Source of the DNA: Silene latifolia
Taxonomy: Eukaryota; Streptophyta; Magnoliopsida; Caryophyllales; Caryophyllaceae
NCBI RefSeq assembly: GCF_048544455.1
Contig: NC_133530.1
Location: forward strand, 16,669,748 to 16,733,747
Length of the DNA: 64,000 nt
Direction: 5' to 3'
The notes under the pieces were generated by a model. It did no database searches and was not told the origin of the DNA. It saw nothing but the letters and a program-made list of their open reading frames with translations. The translations under genes were made by a program, and so were the position numbers. This document shows positions 22,702-33,160 of this stretch, one piece after another; the stretch's first letter is position 1; every line of letters begins with the position of its first letter.

Positions 22702-23630
22702 GGGTAAATTATCAATTACACCCACGCTTAATTCATTTTTTTACATTTACTCCCACGTCAATTTTTTTTAATAAATTACACCCAAATTAATAACTCAGGT
22801 TATAAATTGCACCCAATATCGGTTTCAGACCACATTTCCGTCAAATTTCAATTTTTTTGGGTTAAAACATTTATTTTAGGACGGTTTTGCCATTCTTCCT
22901 TCCTTTATTAAGCTTATGTATGTTAGATGTTTAAAATCCTCATTCATTCCCTTCTTCATCCTTCTTTCTCATATCTTCCCCAATTTGATTTCCTTAATTG
23001 TGTTCCTCATCATCAAGGTAACTCATCCCCCTTGTTTTGCTTCCGTTCATTGTGTTCAGTTTAATTAATTTGCAATCAATAAAATTCGTGACTTTGAAGA
23101 ATGAAGGAGAACTTACCCGGAAATTAAGGTCACCAAAATTAACCTAATTTAATTCCCAACAATTATAAACCCATCAATTAGGGTAAAAAACATTGAATAC
23201 TTTCAGAGCAAAGATTAACAATCAAACAATAAACTACAAACAAATACGAAAAAAGAGAAAGAAGGAGAACTTACATAAATTTGGGGATGGATGAACAATC
23301 TTTCAAATAAAGGAGCTCAATGATTCAAGGATTATGATGGAGATTTTGGGAATATTTAGGGGGAAATGTTTGAGGGAAATATTTGGGGAAAGTTGAGGGA
23401 AAATTAGGGGAAAAATAGATTGAGGAGATGAAATAGGGGAAGTAACTCAAAAATCACACAAAACTTAGACTAATAGTCGGGGGCAAATTTGTCATTTTGT
23501 AATTTTTTTTGCCTGAAAATGGGGTGGGTGCAAATTATAACCTGAGCTAATAACTTGGGTGTAAAATATAAAAAAAAATTTGACGTGTGAGTAAGTATAA
23601 AAAAGTGGAGGTGTAATTGATAATCTACTC
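22702..23630. mobile_element. Mutator-type non-autonomous element, 929 bp, 9-bp target duplication
   Basis: Long terminal inverted repeats (about 110 bp) start GGGTAAATTATCAATTACAC on the left and, read inward from the right, GAGTAGATTATCAATTACAC. The 9-bp duplication TATTTTTAA flanks both ends (22693-22701, 23631-23639). The duplicated WAK upstream region at about 20920-20945 shows the uninterrupted site (ATATTTTTGAGCATGATAAAAATG), confirming the ends. There is no ORF of note inside. TIR length and 9-bp duplication fit Mutator-like elements. Confidence 0.85.
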
Positions 23631-23726
23631 TATTTTTAAGCATGATGAAAATGTTGGTCCAAGAAGTTGACCTTGAAGTCGTCTACGTGTCACAGTATTT
23701 CTACGACATTAATAATAATTAATTGG

Positions 23727-23927
23727 TCTCCCTTATGACGGGTTATCATTTGTGACGGATATTTTGTGAGATAAAATGGTAATAAAATGGGTTAGTGGAG
23801 AAAGGGGACCACATGAAAAGTGTTGCAGAGAGAGAAAAAGTGGGTACTTTGTGAGGTAAAATGGTATCCGTCACGCAAGAGTGACGGATATGTGCCGTCA
23901 CAAACAATAATTTGTGAATAATAATAC
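23727..23927. mobile_element. MITE (TTTGTGACGGATAT type)
   Basis: Left end CATTTGTGACGGATATTTTGTGAG and AAAATGG; right end AAAATGGTATCCGTCACGCAAGAGTGACGGATATGTGCCGTCAC in inverse relation. Interrupts the duplicated WAK upstream block. Confidence 0.65.
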
Positions 23928-24281
23928 ACAAAATGAATCTTGTAACATCCCGGCGTGGACCAAAGCTATTATTCATGATAGCTCGCCAGATTACTACTAC
24001 TCCCCAGCAAGCACGCACGTTTAATTGTAGATTTTTTATTATGAGCTCCGAAAAAAGAAAGTGCACTTTGTTAATACTTTTAATCTTTTTAAACACTAGT
24101 CATTACGATACGATATCAAAAGGACAAGGGAGTACGATCCACTAGAAGATGATGAGCTATGATGCGAAGTGACCACATTATTATCCTTGTATCTTGCGTG
24201 GTTAAAGAGTTTAACTTTTTGGAGGGGTGAACTGTGGACCCAACTTATCTACTATGTACACTGGTGGACTCGTGATTTATG

Positions 24282-24482
24282 TGGTTTTTTTTTTTTTGGT
24301 ACAGATGAGGGGCGTAGCCCCGTAGATTAACTATTAGCTATTACACGGGGAATGACTATCCCAAAAATGTCCTCTCTAAGAATAGTACGTAACTCATTGA
24401 ACGGGTTATCAATAAATGTTGGAATGGTGCTCGAATTAACTCCTCGATTAGCTAATAAGTCCGCTGCTCTATTTGCTTCCCT
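24282..24482 (-). pseudogene. LINE RNase H domain, 3' half and poly(A) tail (interrupted by second LINE)
   Basis: On the minus strand this reads YREANRAADLLANRGVNSS and FGIVIPRVIANS, the end of the RNase H domain found at the C terminus of plant LINE ORF2, followed by an A-tail seen as a T-run at 24283-24296. The domain's first half is at 26061-26423; the second LINE lies between them. The codon before YREANRAAD is TGA, so the copy is also decayed. Confidence 0.8.
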
Positions 24483-24500
24483 ATATCAGTGTGCCAGCTT

Positions 24501-25053
24501 GTCTTGGAACCAATGGGATGAGCCGGTCTTGGATAATAGTAAAGATCAGGAGGAGTCTTTGAACTCTAGAGGGAACTCAGTTGGAATTGAGAGAGAAAGA
24601 GTGAGTGAAACACAACAGGAATGTGAAGTGTTAAGTGATAACACTGTGGTTGGTGACATTCATTATGACATTAATGAAGAGGTGGAGCTGATTTATAGAA
24701 AAAAGAATTTGGCGACCAATCTAGAAATCTCAAACATCAGTTCTGATACCGAGGACATCCCACCGGGTTTCCAGAAAGTCTTAAATAAAAAGAAATTCAA
24801 GAGGAAATTCAAAACCTACACCCGTGAAGCTCAAATTAGAACTTGTCCATCCAAGAAGCAATATAAAAGGAAGGGTGACCACTGTCTTAGAATTGCAATT
24901 GATGAGCATTGCCAGACGGAATCCATTGAGAATTGTTCAGACGATGATTTTGAGTCTGATGCGGAGGCTGAAGAATTAAAAACTAAGGAGTTTGGGAGAT
25001 TAATTGGGATGGGAGGTGGTGTCATACCGTCTATTGAAGAGCTCCTGAATTAA
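24501..25053 (+). pseudogene. LINE ORF1 C-terminal part
   Basis: Open frame, charged and Lys-rich, with DTEDIPPGFQKVLNKKKFKR and CSDDDFESDAEAEELKTKEF, ending at 25051-25053, 16 bases before the next ATG. Its position in front of an endonuclease-starting ORF2 fits ORF1 of plant L1 elements. The 5' part was lost at integration, so codons upstream of 24501 in this open frame belong to the antisense of the older LINE. Confidence 0.65.
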
Positions 25054-25069
25054 TTTAGGTGTAGTCTCG

Positions 25070-25345
25070 ATGGGGGTATTGAGGTGTGTTGCATGGAATG
25101 GTAGGGGAATTGGAAGTTGGGGTAAACTCGCGGCAGATAAGAAAATAATTGAGGAGAAACAGTTACATGTGTGTGGAGTGGTGGAAACTAAACACAAATT
25201 GTCTCTTGATAGAATTGTTAGGGCTTGGTGGTGCAATAGAATTGTTGAGCTCTTAGATATTAAATCATTAGATAGGGGTAGTGGTTTTGTGCTGATGTGG
25301 GCTGCTGTGTCCTTCAAGATTGCCAGTGGGGTTTTATGGGGATAG
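25070..25345 (+). pseudogene. LINE ORF2 start: AP endonuclease domain fragment
   Basis: Begins LRCVAWNGRGIGSWGKLAAD, the N terminus of L1-type endonucleases (catalytic Asn in WN), then VCGVVETKHKLSLDRI with the catalytic Glu. The frame breaks at 25343. Downstream pieces are out of frame and the reverse-transcriptase core is absent. Confidence 0.8.
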
Positions 25346-26060
25346 ATGGATCATGGTATCGGGTAAATTTGGTGATAAGGAGATACTTTGTACAATTGTC
25401 TTGTTTATGCTCCTTATTGTATAGACGGGAGGATAAAGTTTTTTTGGAGGAACTTTGTAATGCAAGATGGAGGTTCAGTAACACAAACATTAGTGTTTTG
25501 GGACTTCAATGCGGTTCTAATTCCGGGGGAAAGGTGAGGTAATATGGGTAGGAGTTCAGGATGGAGGAGTTTTGAGGATTGGGTTGAGAGTTTAGAGTTG
25601 ATTGTATTGCTCGTTCTATAGGCGCGTATGAGATGATTTATGCCATTTGTGGGGGGTGATTTGGGTTTGGCCGAAGGAAATTGCTAAAGCATTCATGGCT
25701 TGGAACGGATCATATTTTGTGGGATTGGAGAAGAGGCTTTGGGAGGCGGTTTCATAGCCACTGTGAGCATTTTATGGGAGATGAGGACCAGAGTTATCTT
25801 TGAAAACAAAACCCTTGTTTGGAGTTATCTTTGAAAACAAAACCCTTGTTTGGATAGGAATTGGGATGCAGTTAGATCGTGGAAGACGAATAGGATATTG
25901 ACGGGGAGGCCAATGTGTTTTACCATGTAATATCTTTATTATCTTGTTTGGGTTTTTCTGTTTTCTGTAGGTGCGTGTTTTGTTTTGGGACTCTACTCTC
26001 TGTAGGTCTCGGGTTTGTAACCCTTTTTCTAATCAAAAAAAAATATCAGTGTGCCAGCTT

Positions 26061-26423
26061 CACAATCCAGCTTGATTCTCGCATTAGGGCCTGACACCTT
26101 TGCACTATAAACTTCAAATTGTTGCTAATTGGTTGGCCTTCGTTAATAATACTCACGCACTGGGTATTATCCATATTGACTATCATTCTTGTAATGTTCA
26201 ACGATTTTGCTCGTTCTAGGCCCGCGAGCAAAGCAAGTAGTTCTGCCTTCATGGACGAACAAATACCACAAGAGAAGTAATAAGCATTGACAAAATTACC
26301 CGTCTCATGTCGAAAGATCCCTCCACCTCCAGGATTTATGTGGTGGGGTGCACTTTTTAACAGAGTCTTTAAAACTAAACGATTATAACGCGCTGAGCAG
26401 TCAAACTGGAATACATACAACAA
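26061..26423 (-). pseudogene. LINE RNase H domain, 5' half
   Basis: Minus strand reads NPGGGGIFRHETGNFVNAYY, then SSMKAELLALLAGLERAKSL with the conserved Glu and IVNMDNTQCV with the Asp, followed by SSWIVKLAH, where the younger LINE interrupts. The continuation is at 24282-24482. Confidence 0.8.
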
Positions 26424-27384
26424 AATTTGAATGAATCATGCATAAAAAATAAATATAAATTCAAAGTTCCATGGAAACAAATTGACCTAGATTTTAATTG
26501 ATTTAATAATATCATACATATTTCATCAAATTAAAGTTGATGACACTATGTGTCTTTCATGGTAGATTTTAATATGACTCTATACTTTCATCAATTTAAA
26601 ATGAAACATAACATAATATAGTATAATTTATTTGAAATTTGTAAAATTGTATTAATGTAGGGGTTCTATGATTTAAAATTTTGCAATTAGGTTATATGTA
26701 ATTTGGGATATAATTAGTTGATATAAAAGTAATTAACATTTTAAAAAATGGGCAACAATGAATTAAAAATAATTATTAATAATTTAAATTCATTGGAGGG
26801 AACTTAAAACATACTACTCCGTACAATGTATTACAAAAGTAGAAGAAAAAAAAGTGAAAATTGATTAAAATGGGCTACAAACAATATGGCGTCCTCATGG
26901 TCTCTTGGAGAGACTAAAAAAAAAGGTAGGCGGAAAAGGGGAGTGTGGGGGTTTGAGCCCGCGACTTTCTATTCCCAACAACTAGTTTTTATCCACTGTG
27001 CAACACTTGGTACATTGAATTTAGGAGGCGCAATTTTTACAAGTACTTTAGCTTTCGTTATTTAAAAAAAAAAAAAAAATCAAAAACTGACGGTGCGCAC
27101 GTGCGGTGCTGTGCGCACCCCCAGGTCTGCCACTGACTATGTGAACAAGGTTTTCCGGATGAATCGGGATCCTATGTGCCCACTTTCGTGGAACATAAGA
27201 TAATAGGATACGAAAGTGGGACAGAGGAATCCTCCGAGTTTCGGATGGACTAAGAAATGGAAGAAGTATTTAATTCATTTAATGGTGGTCGAATTGTTGA
27301 TAATTTTGTTTTTTTGTTGTTAATTAATTGTTGATAGGGGTAACAAGAAGGGCATTGTTGTCGGAAGCGTGGATACCTCTGTTG
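26424..27384. other. hAT interior and resumed WAK-duplication block
   Basis: 26424-27135 is AT-rich non-coding hAT interior. 27136-27340 resumes the duplicated WAK upstream block (ACAAGGTTTTCCGG, then CCACTTTCGTGG and GGACTAAGAAATGGAAG), matching 21246-21440. Confidence 0.6.
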
Positions 27385-27604
27385 TGTTGGGTCTTTTGTT
27401 GCACCGGTGTTCACTGTCCATAATAGTCCGATATTGTGCGCTTTGGGCCAAGCCCTCACGGATTACACTTGGTCTCCTTTCCAAAAGGCCTCGTACTATT
27501 ATATTTGTTGACCCCTTATAAAAATGAGCTTTCACCTTTACACTATCGACATGGGAGATTAGTTTGCACCCCAACAATCTTCCCCTCAAACCAAGGACCA
27601 TTAT
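27385..27604 (-). mobile_element. TRIM element, 3' LTR and polypurine tract (minus strand)
   Basis: LTR of 192 bp (27385-27576) running on the minus strand from TGTTGGGGTGCAAAC to CCCAACA. Just upstream on the minus strand is GGTTTGAGGGGAAGAT (27577-27592), a polypurine tract. The remainder of the element is at 54815-55207; the 27.2-kb LTR element was inserted between them with target duplication ATTAT. The rejoined TRIM is only about 0.6 kb. Confidence 0.75.
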
Positions 27605-28155
27605 TGTAATACCCGCCCTTTTAGGGAGCCTTTGACCATCGTTGACTGACCTTGGGAGCGGGAGTGGTCTTAGGAAACTGTGCCAAAACCTGCTTGGGCT
27701 GCGTGTTTAGAGTGGTACTTGATAGAGTAGAGGCTACTCGATCGAGTAGGTAGGTTACTCGATCGAGTAGGGGGCCACTCGATCGAGTATGTTGGGTACT
27801 CGATCGAGTACCGGGTTTTCAGCGAGGGTTTTATATCGCGTTTTGTTAAATCCGCAAATCACTTCCGCCACTTTCCTCCTATCCTTCAGTCGCCTCTTTC
27901 CCTTCCCTTCACCTCAAAACCTCCATGGAAGCCTTCTTGAAGATCCTTGAACCTTAGGAAGGCATCACTTGTGTCGGGTAGCGGTCTCTTGCTGAGTTTT
28001 CTCCCCTATAGGTATGTCATAATCATCATCCGTGTCCTTGTTCTCTATAGTTAGGGTTTGCTTGTTAGTAATAGATATTGTATTGTGGTTATAGGCTTTG
28101 CTTGGTCGCTGGATATGTTGTTTGTCAGCATGGATTGGTTGCGGTTGCTTAAAGG
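27605..28155 (+). repeat. 5' LTR of middle element, left part
   Basis: Matches 53534-54070 of the 3' LTR. Ends with AAAGG, the 5-bp site duplicated by the Tat insertion. TTTTATATC near 27829 is a candidate TATA box. CCTATAG/GTATGTC near 28010 looks like a splice donor. Confidence 0.9.
27716..27810. promoter_or_regulatory. Phased palindrome array in the 5' LTR U3
   Basis: Five 14-bp units of TACTCGATCGAGTA type start at 27716 (degenerate), 27735, 27756, 27776 (first base C) and 27797; spacings are 19, 21, 20 and 21 bp. The array ends about 20 bp before the candidate TATA box. The 3' LTR has the same array at 53639-53733. Confidence 0.85.
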
Positions 28156-30569
28156 TGTAGACACCTCATTTCTGCACCTCCCGCAAACCACCCGGTGATG
28201 ATTGGGCCGCATGTTTGATTCGCGGAACGATTTGTGACAATTCGTAAGATTATCGTCAAGTGATTGCTCAAATATTAATGTCGACCTCTTAGTTGTCATC
28301 TACGCCCTGATACGGTCGTTTTGGCAGTAATTAGAGTACATTCGGAGTCCGGGTCAAAAACCGTCTCCATTTTTTCGATATTTGTTAAATCCGAGTCGAA
28401 TGTTGGAATGTTCCGGATATTTCTATTCCATATTTCATAAATTTTATCTTTTGGCAAATAATATCCCGTGATATTCATAAGATAATCGAATTATTTCCGT
28501 CCTACCATAACTCAAACGCGGAAATCTTTCTTGACGGAGGAAACCTCACGGGAATAGACGCAAGAAAGGCGGCTGCGCCTCTTCCAAGAGACGCAGTGAT
28601 GGCCTGCGCCTCTTCCCAGGCCCTTCTTTGCATGTTTTACGTATCTTTTTCATATCTTTCCGAGATTCACTTCCAAAGAGTCTCTGAAACCCTAATTCCT
28701 TCACGTGATTAGTATAAATAGGAGCTTTCGTTCCTCATATTTCTCACGCGAGTGTCCGCCCTTCTCTTCTCCCTTTGCATTCTAGACTTCGTTCTTACTA
28801 ATTGGCGCCTACGTGCTTGGACTTCCGACCACGTAAGCTCGGATCTTTCCGGGTACCAGCCTCTCCGTTGCATGACCGACCAATTTGACCAACTACACAA
28901 TAATCAATCTAATTAATCAATTTAATCAATCGTTTTCCTCTTACGAGGGCACTCTCTTTGCATTCGCGTCGAGCATCACTAGTCGATATCTTAGTTCTTC
29001 TCGTTTCGTCAACATGTAAGTCTGAGGGTGTATAATCCTTATTTATTTATTGTACTTTTAATTATTGTATCAATTGTAAGATTCACGTCGAAAATACCGA
29101 TTAAAACCGATTTCTAAAACCGTGCTTTAAAACCCTTTTTACGGATTTTGAAGTCGACAAGATCGAGAAAAGACGCAGCAAAAGCTGCGCCTCTTGAAGG
29201 AGCGCGATTCTGCTGCGCCTCTTCGTGAGGCTGCCGCGATTCTCGCTTCTTTTCTTCTTCCTTAAATCCTCTCGTAATTCGTCAATCTTGTTTTGATTGT
29301 TTCGTTTGTTTGTTAATTCTTCTTTCACATGATAGTTTAATAATCATATGTATATTATAATCATTCATTCACATGTTTAATTCATTAAATCCGACTTAAA
29401 TCCCTAATAATCAATATTCGCGGGTTTTCGTCATTAAATTCAAACCCGGATTTTAGAGATTCAATTTGTTCATATTGAGTTTCTGGAATTCGTCTTTGAT
29501 ATAATTTTCATCTGCTTGTTTGCATATTCGTTGTATATCCGTCATATTTAGCCTAGTTGGTTGATTTCAATAGAGGACTCATTAATATTTTTATCATTCA
29601 TTCATGTAATTAATCCGTTTAATTCCGTCTTATTCATGTTTTACTGTTTCATGACCATCATTCACATGTAATTAACTTATTAATCACTTTCATCCGAGTA
29701 CATAATTTAATCGATCCTTAAATTTAACAATTAACATTAACGATTTGCAGTTCCGGCTTCACAGCCAGAACTCACCCTTGGACGACGCAAAGAATGCGCG
29801 CCTCTTCCAGGGCGCGATCTCTGCGCGCTGTTCGAGATGATTTCTGTCCCTGAACTCCGTTTCTGCCTTGACCTAGTTTGTTTAGCTTACGTATCATTAA
29901 CTATTATCCGTAATATCACTAATTTCTGTTCGTTTATTTCATTAATTTTGTCCTTTTATCCTTTTATTTCTTTTTCTCAAATTATCCGTTTTAAAGGTAT
30001 TTTCGACATAAATCGCCTATCCCAATGTAATTAATGTAATTTTCATTATTGTAATTTATAATTATTGTATTTTGTATCATTTGTATGTTTTCACATGTAA
30101 ATCAACATTAATTCCTACTTCGACCCAATTGTATGCTAATTACGTGTCAACCGACTTAGTATTAATTCTCACATGCTAGGATTAAAACTTGGATGTTGCA
30201 TTGCATGCATATAGCCGACGATATATCGAGTATAGACAACTTCCCTAATCATTAGTAGAGGCCGCTATCGAGGCGGGCGGGATTAGGTGTTCGATCAAAA
30301 GAGCTTCCTAATACGTACCCTCACCCCTTACTCCAGATCTCCGTGAGCACCCGTGTTCATTGGCATCCACGAGAGTCATTCTAGACATAGAATGCTAAGG
30401 GTAACGATTGCTTAGTGTTCATGTCACTACTTTGTGTCTTGACATGACACGAGGTATTCGAACGGTTCCAATTTCCCATAAAAATTGGTGGCGACTCCAT
30501 ACAAAATGCAAACGCTTGTTTTTTTCCGACCTTCACCAAGCGCCCCCCGTGGGCGGCCCGCTGTCCACA
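28156..30569 (+). repeat. 5' LTR of the Tat element
   Basis: TATA box TATAAATAG at 28713-28721 predicts transcription start near 28745, so U3 is about 590 bp and R-U5 about 1.8 kb. U3 holds AAACGCGGAAATC (about 28515) and repeated GACGC...GCGCCTCTTCC motifs at 28557-28618; more copies occur near 29175-29225 and 29785-29815. It differs from the 3' LTR mainly at clustered CAG/CTG positions. Confidence 0.95.
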
Positions 30570-30570
30570 G

Positions 30571-30590
30571 TTTGGCGACTCCGCTGGGGA
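30571..30590 (+). other. Primer-binding site of the Tat element
   Basis: TTTGGCGACTCCGCTGGGGA directly follows the 5' LTR. Ogre/Retand-type elements use a tRNA-Arg-complementary site of this form (family knowledge). Confidence 0.75.
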
Positions 30591-31367
30591 TATACACTTA
30601 CGTGTAGCTAGGGTGAAACTCGAACAAGGTTAGGGAATAGTTTGCACAAGACAATTGTCGGTTTTCATAACTCGGTCTTCCTAGACCGTTTAATTCGGCC
30701 TTCCTAGGCCCAACCCAACCCATTCGACCAATCGTCCCGTCTAAACGGTCCTAATTCTTATTTGGGCCTAAGGATGGATAGCGATTGACGTCATCCATAC
30801 CATGATGCTTACTCTTGTTTGTATCAAGGGCCTTCACTACTTGAGGAAATGGACTAGGAATCGGCCTTACTCTTGTTTGGCACGAGCCTCTCCACAGACT
30901 TCGGGTTTGATGGTTCGGTATGGCAACCTACCCTCTAAACCAAAACCCTTCTAAATGCACTCAGCATCCCGTTATAATGCTTGTATAAATGTGTAAACCT
31001 TACGTGATCACCACTTCTAAACAAAACCATGACGAATTTTCAAAAAATCAAAATCCTTATTTTCAAACAAGAATTTCGAAAAAATAGGCCTTTAATTAGC
31101 GCAAAATCCGGTCAAAACTCCGTCTGTTTGTCGCGTCAAAATTCGGGCCACAAGCCCATTTCAAAACCTCACTTCGAGTCCACTCCTACAACTACACTAC
31201 AGTTGACTAGGACACACATTTTCAAAGACCTTGTCTTTCTTCAAAACTCACTCAACACAAGTGGCACACACCCACTTCACGAGTCAAAAATTTTCCTCTT
31301 TTAGCAAGTGTGATAGAATGATCGATCGTGTTTTGATTCGTCGCCGATCTCTTATCCAGTTTCCAAG

Positions 31368-33160
31368 ATGCCCGGATCAAGTGATGAAACAAACCTCCAG
31401 CAAATTCAAGAAAGTAATGATCGAATCCTAGCCGCGATAACCCAAATGCAAATCACTCAAGAACAAACCTATGACCGCCTTGAACTTATCGAAGGCCGCA
31501 TCTTTGATGTAGAGGGAAAGTTGCCTCCCCCTAAAAGTGAAATACTACGTTTCTCCGATGACGAGTCTAAAGATGAGAATCCTGTCCTAGGAACAACTGC
31601 AGCCGAGAAGAGACTCCAATACCTAGAGGAGCAATTGATGTACCTTAAGGGGGATGACATTTATAGGGAAAACAATCGCAAATATGAAGCCGCAATTCCA
31701 AATTGCCCACTAACTTTAGCATGACGGATATCCCTAAGTTTAAAGGACATGAGAACCCTTTGAACCACATCCGCGCCTTCAAGGACTACATGTCTATCAA
31801 AGGCATCAAACCCGAGATGTTCTTAAGGATCTTTCCTTCATCTCTTGACACCATTCCGAAGCAATTGTTCTACACTTTAGATCACAAAAAGGTCGCTACT
31901 TGGGAAGACGCCGCAATCGAGTTCTCGAAACAATACGCGGATAATGTCGAGATCCAAGTCAACATGCGTACTCTAGAGGTTCTTACCCAAAATGACAAAG
32001 AAGGATTCACCGACTTCCTAAGTAGGTGGAGGAAGACTAGTACTCAACTAGTTGAACGCCCGGATGAGGCTACTCTTGTGGAAAAGTTTGTGGATAATCT
32101 CAAGCCCATATATGCCAACCATTTGAGATATCAAAACATCAAGACTTTCAAAGACTTAACTGTACTAGGGACGCGAATTGAAGATGACATCCGTAAAGGA
32201 CTCTTGTCCAAAACGGTAGGTAGAGGATATCAAGGGTCCACAAGTCGTTCATACGGCTCTACTAGCAAGACCGACGAAGTTAACCTTCTCGAGCCATCCA
32301 AGAAAACTAGCCCACCAAGGAAGTTCACAAACCTTGGGGATACGTACTCCAACGCTCTAAAAAGGCTAATGAAACAAGGTAAACTCCAACCCATTGGACA
32401 TACTCCCGAACCCGAAAAGAAGTCCAAATTCTGGGATGAAAACTCCTACTGTGAATACCATAGGGGCAAAGGGCACGACACAGAAAAATGCTATAAGTTG
32501 AAACACGTGCTTCAAGATATGATTGAAGATGGTCGACTTCCAATTCCACCAGGAGGTAAGCCCAACAACACTCAGAATCCTCTTGGAGTTCTAGTGATTA
32601 CAAGTGACGAATCTACCTTAGATTGCTCACACCTCATTTCTCCCACCGAAAATGAAATTCATGCAATTGAGAAAGAAAGGCTCTACCCTACTATCTCCCC
32701 TACCATTTCCGACTTCATCGCATGGACAAGGAGTGTAGATAGACAAGTGTGGGAACTAGAAAACATGGTAACGACTTTACGCAATCCTAATGCAATACCT
32801 AAAGAACGCATACCATTGATCTTCTCTCAAAATGCCACTATGCAAGAAGTAGTCACCGTGGTTGATAAACTAGTCGATCAAATCATACAACTAGAAAGTG
32901 ATATCATGAGAATGAAGGAACTAGCTGCAATCAATGAGGTTTGGGCCGATGACGATGAAGACGAATACCTCATTGAAAACTCCTTGGTCAAGGAAATAGT
33001 CCAAAATGGTGAAGACCAAGATGTGGATCACCTCACTCGTTCGGGTCGTCCATATCAAAGCACTACTCAAAACGGTCCAACCAACGTCATCACACCAAAT
33101 GACAACGAAGATGACCCCACTGATCATTTGCTCAAGCAATTACAGAAGACCAAGGCTGAT
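31368..33160 (+). pseudogene. Tat gag (frameshifted near 31700)
   Basis: Starts MPGSSDETNLQQIQESND with a coiled-coil-like N terminus (to about residue 110). A frame change near 31700 leads to the core gag domain: SMTDIPKFKGHENPLNHIRA, FPSSLDTIPKQLFYTLDH, FSKQYADNVEIQVNMRTLEV and FTDFLSRWRKT. A CCHC-like knuckle CEYHRGKGHDTEKC lies at about 32449-32490. The 5' leader from the primer site to this start is about 780 bp. The frameshift sits at the border of N-terminal coil and capsid-like domain; it may be a mutation or a consensus error. Confidence 0.85.

Larger units (their letters stand above)
24501..26042 (+). mobile_element. LINE (L1-type) inserted into the older LINE; 18-bp target duplication
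   Basis: The 18-bp sequence ATATCAGTGTGCCAGCTT occurs at 24483-24500 and again at 26043-26060, directly after a short A-run. Between them lies, on the + strand, an ORF1 tail, the start of ORF2 with the endonuclease, then a collapsed region and a plant L1-type 3' end (CGGGTTTGTAACCC near 26008). Reverse transcriptase is missing, so there are internal deletions as well as 5' truncation. A 28-bp segment containing TATCTTTGAAAACAAAACCC is tandemly duplicated at about 25798-25853. Confidence 0.85.
24259..27135. mobile_element. hAT-like (Tip100-type) element, filled by two nested LINEs
   Basis: The left end CACTGGTGGACTC and the inverse of the right end CAGTGGCAGACCT match at 9 of 13 positions and resemble Tip100 termini. 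They are flanked by ACTATGTA (24251-24258) and ACTATGTG (27136-27143), a near-perfect 8-bp duplication. The duplicated WAK upstream region shows the uninterrupted site (ACTACGTAAACAAGG at 21244). The interior includes GTGCGCACGTGCGG near 27095. No transposase was seen; most of the interior is LINE sequence. Confidence 0.6.

Noticed and set aside
24352-25053. 233-codon open frame as a single protein
   Set aside because: The first 50 codons are antisense of an RNase H domain and the rest is LINE ORF1; the junction is the 18-bp LINE target duplication.
26930-27010. tRNA-like string GGGTTTGAGCCCGCGAC
   Set aside because: Resembles a T-loop, but no cloverleaf can be formed with flanking sequence; such strings are common in hAT elements.
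27716-27810. Regularly spaced repeats that resemble a small CRISPR-like array
   Set aside because: The units are 14-bp palindromes with 5-8 bp between them, repeated in both LTRs and inside a plant retrotransposon; there are no spacers of uniform length and no cas genes.
28709-28900. Small frames repeated identically at 28.7 kb and 45.6 kb (and others duplicated between 28-30 and 45-47 kb)
   Set aside because: They are duplicated only because they lie in the two LTRs of the Tat element; no sign of coding constraint.
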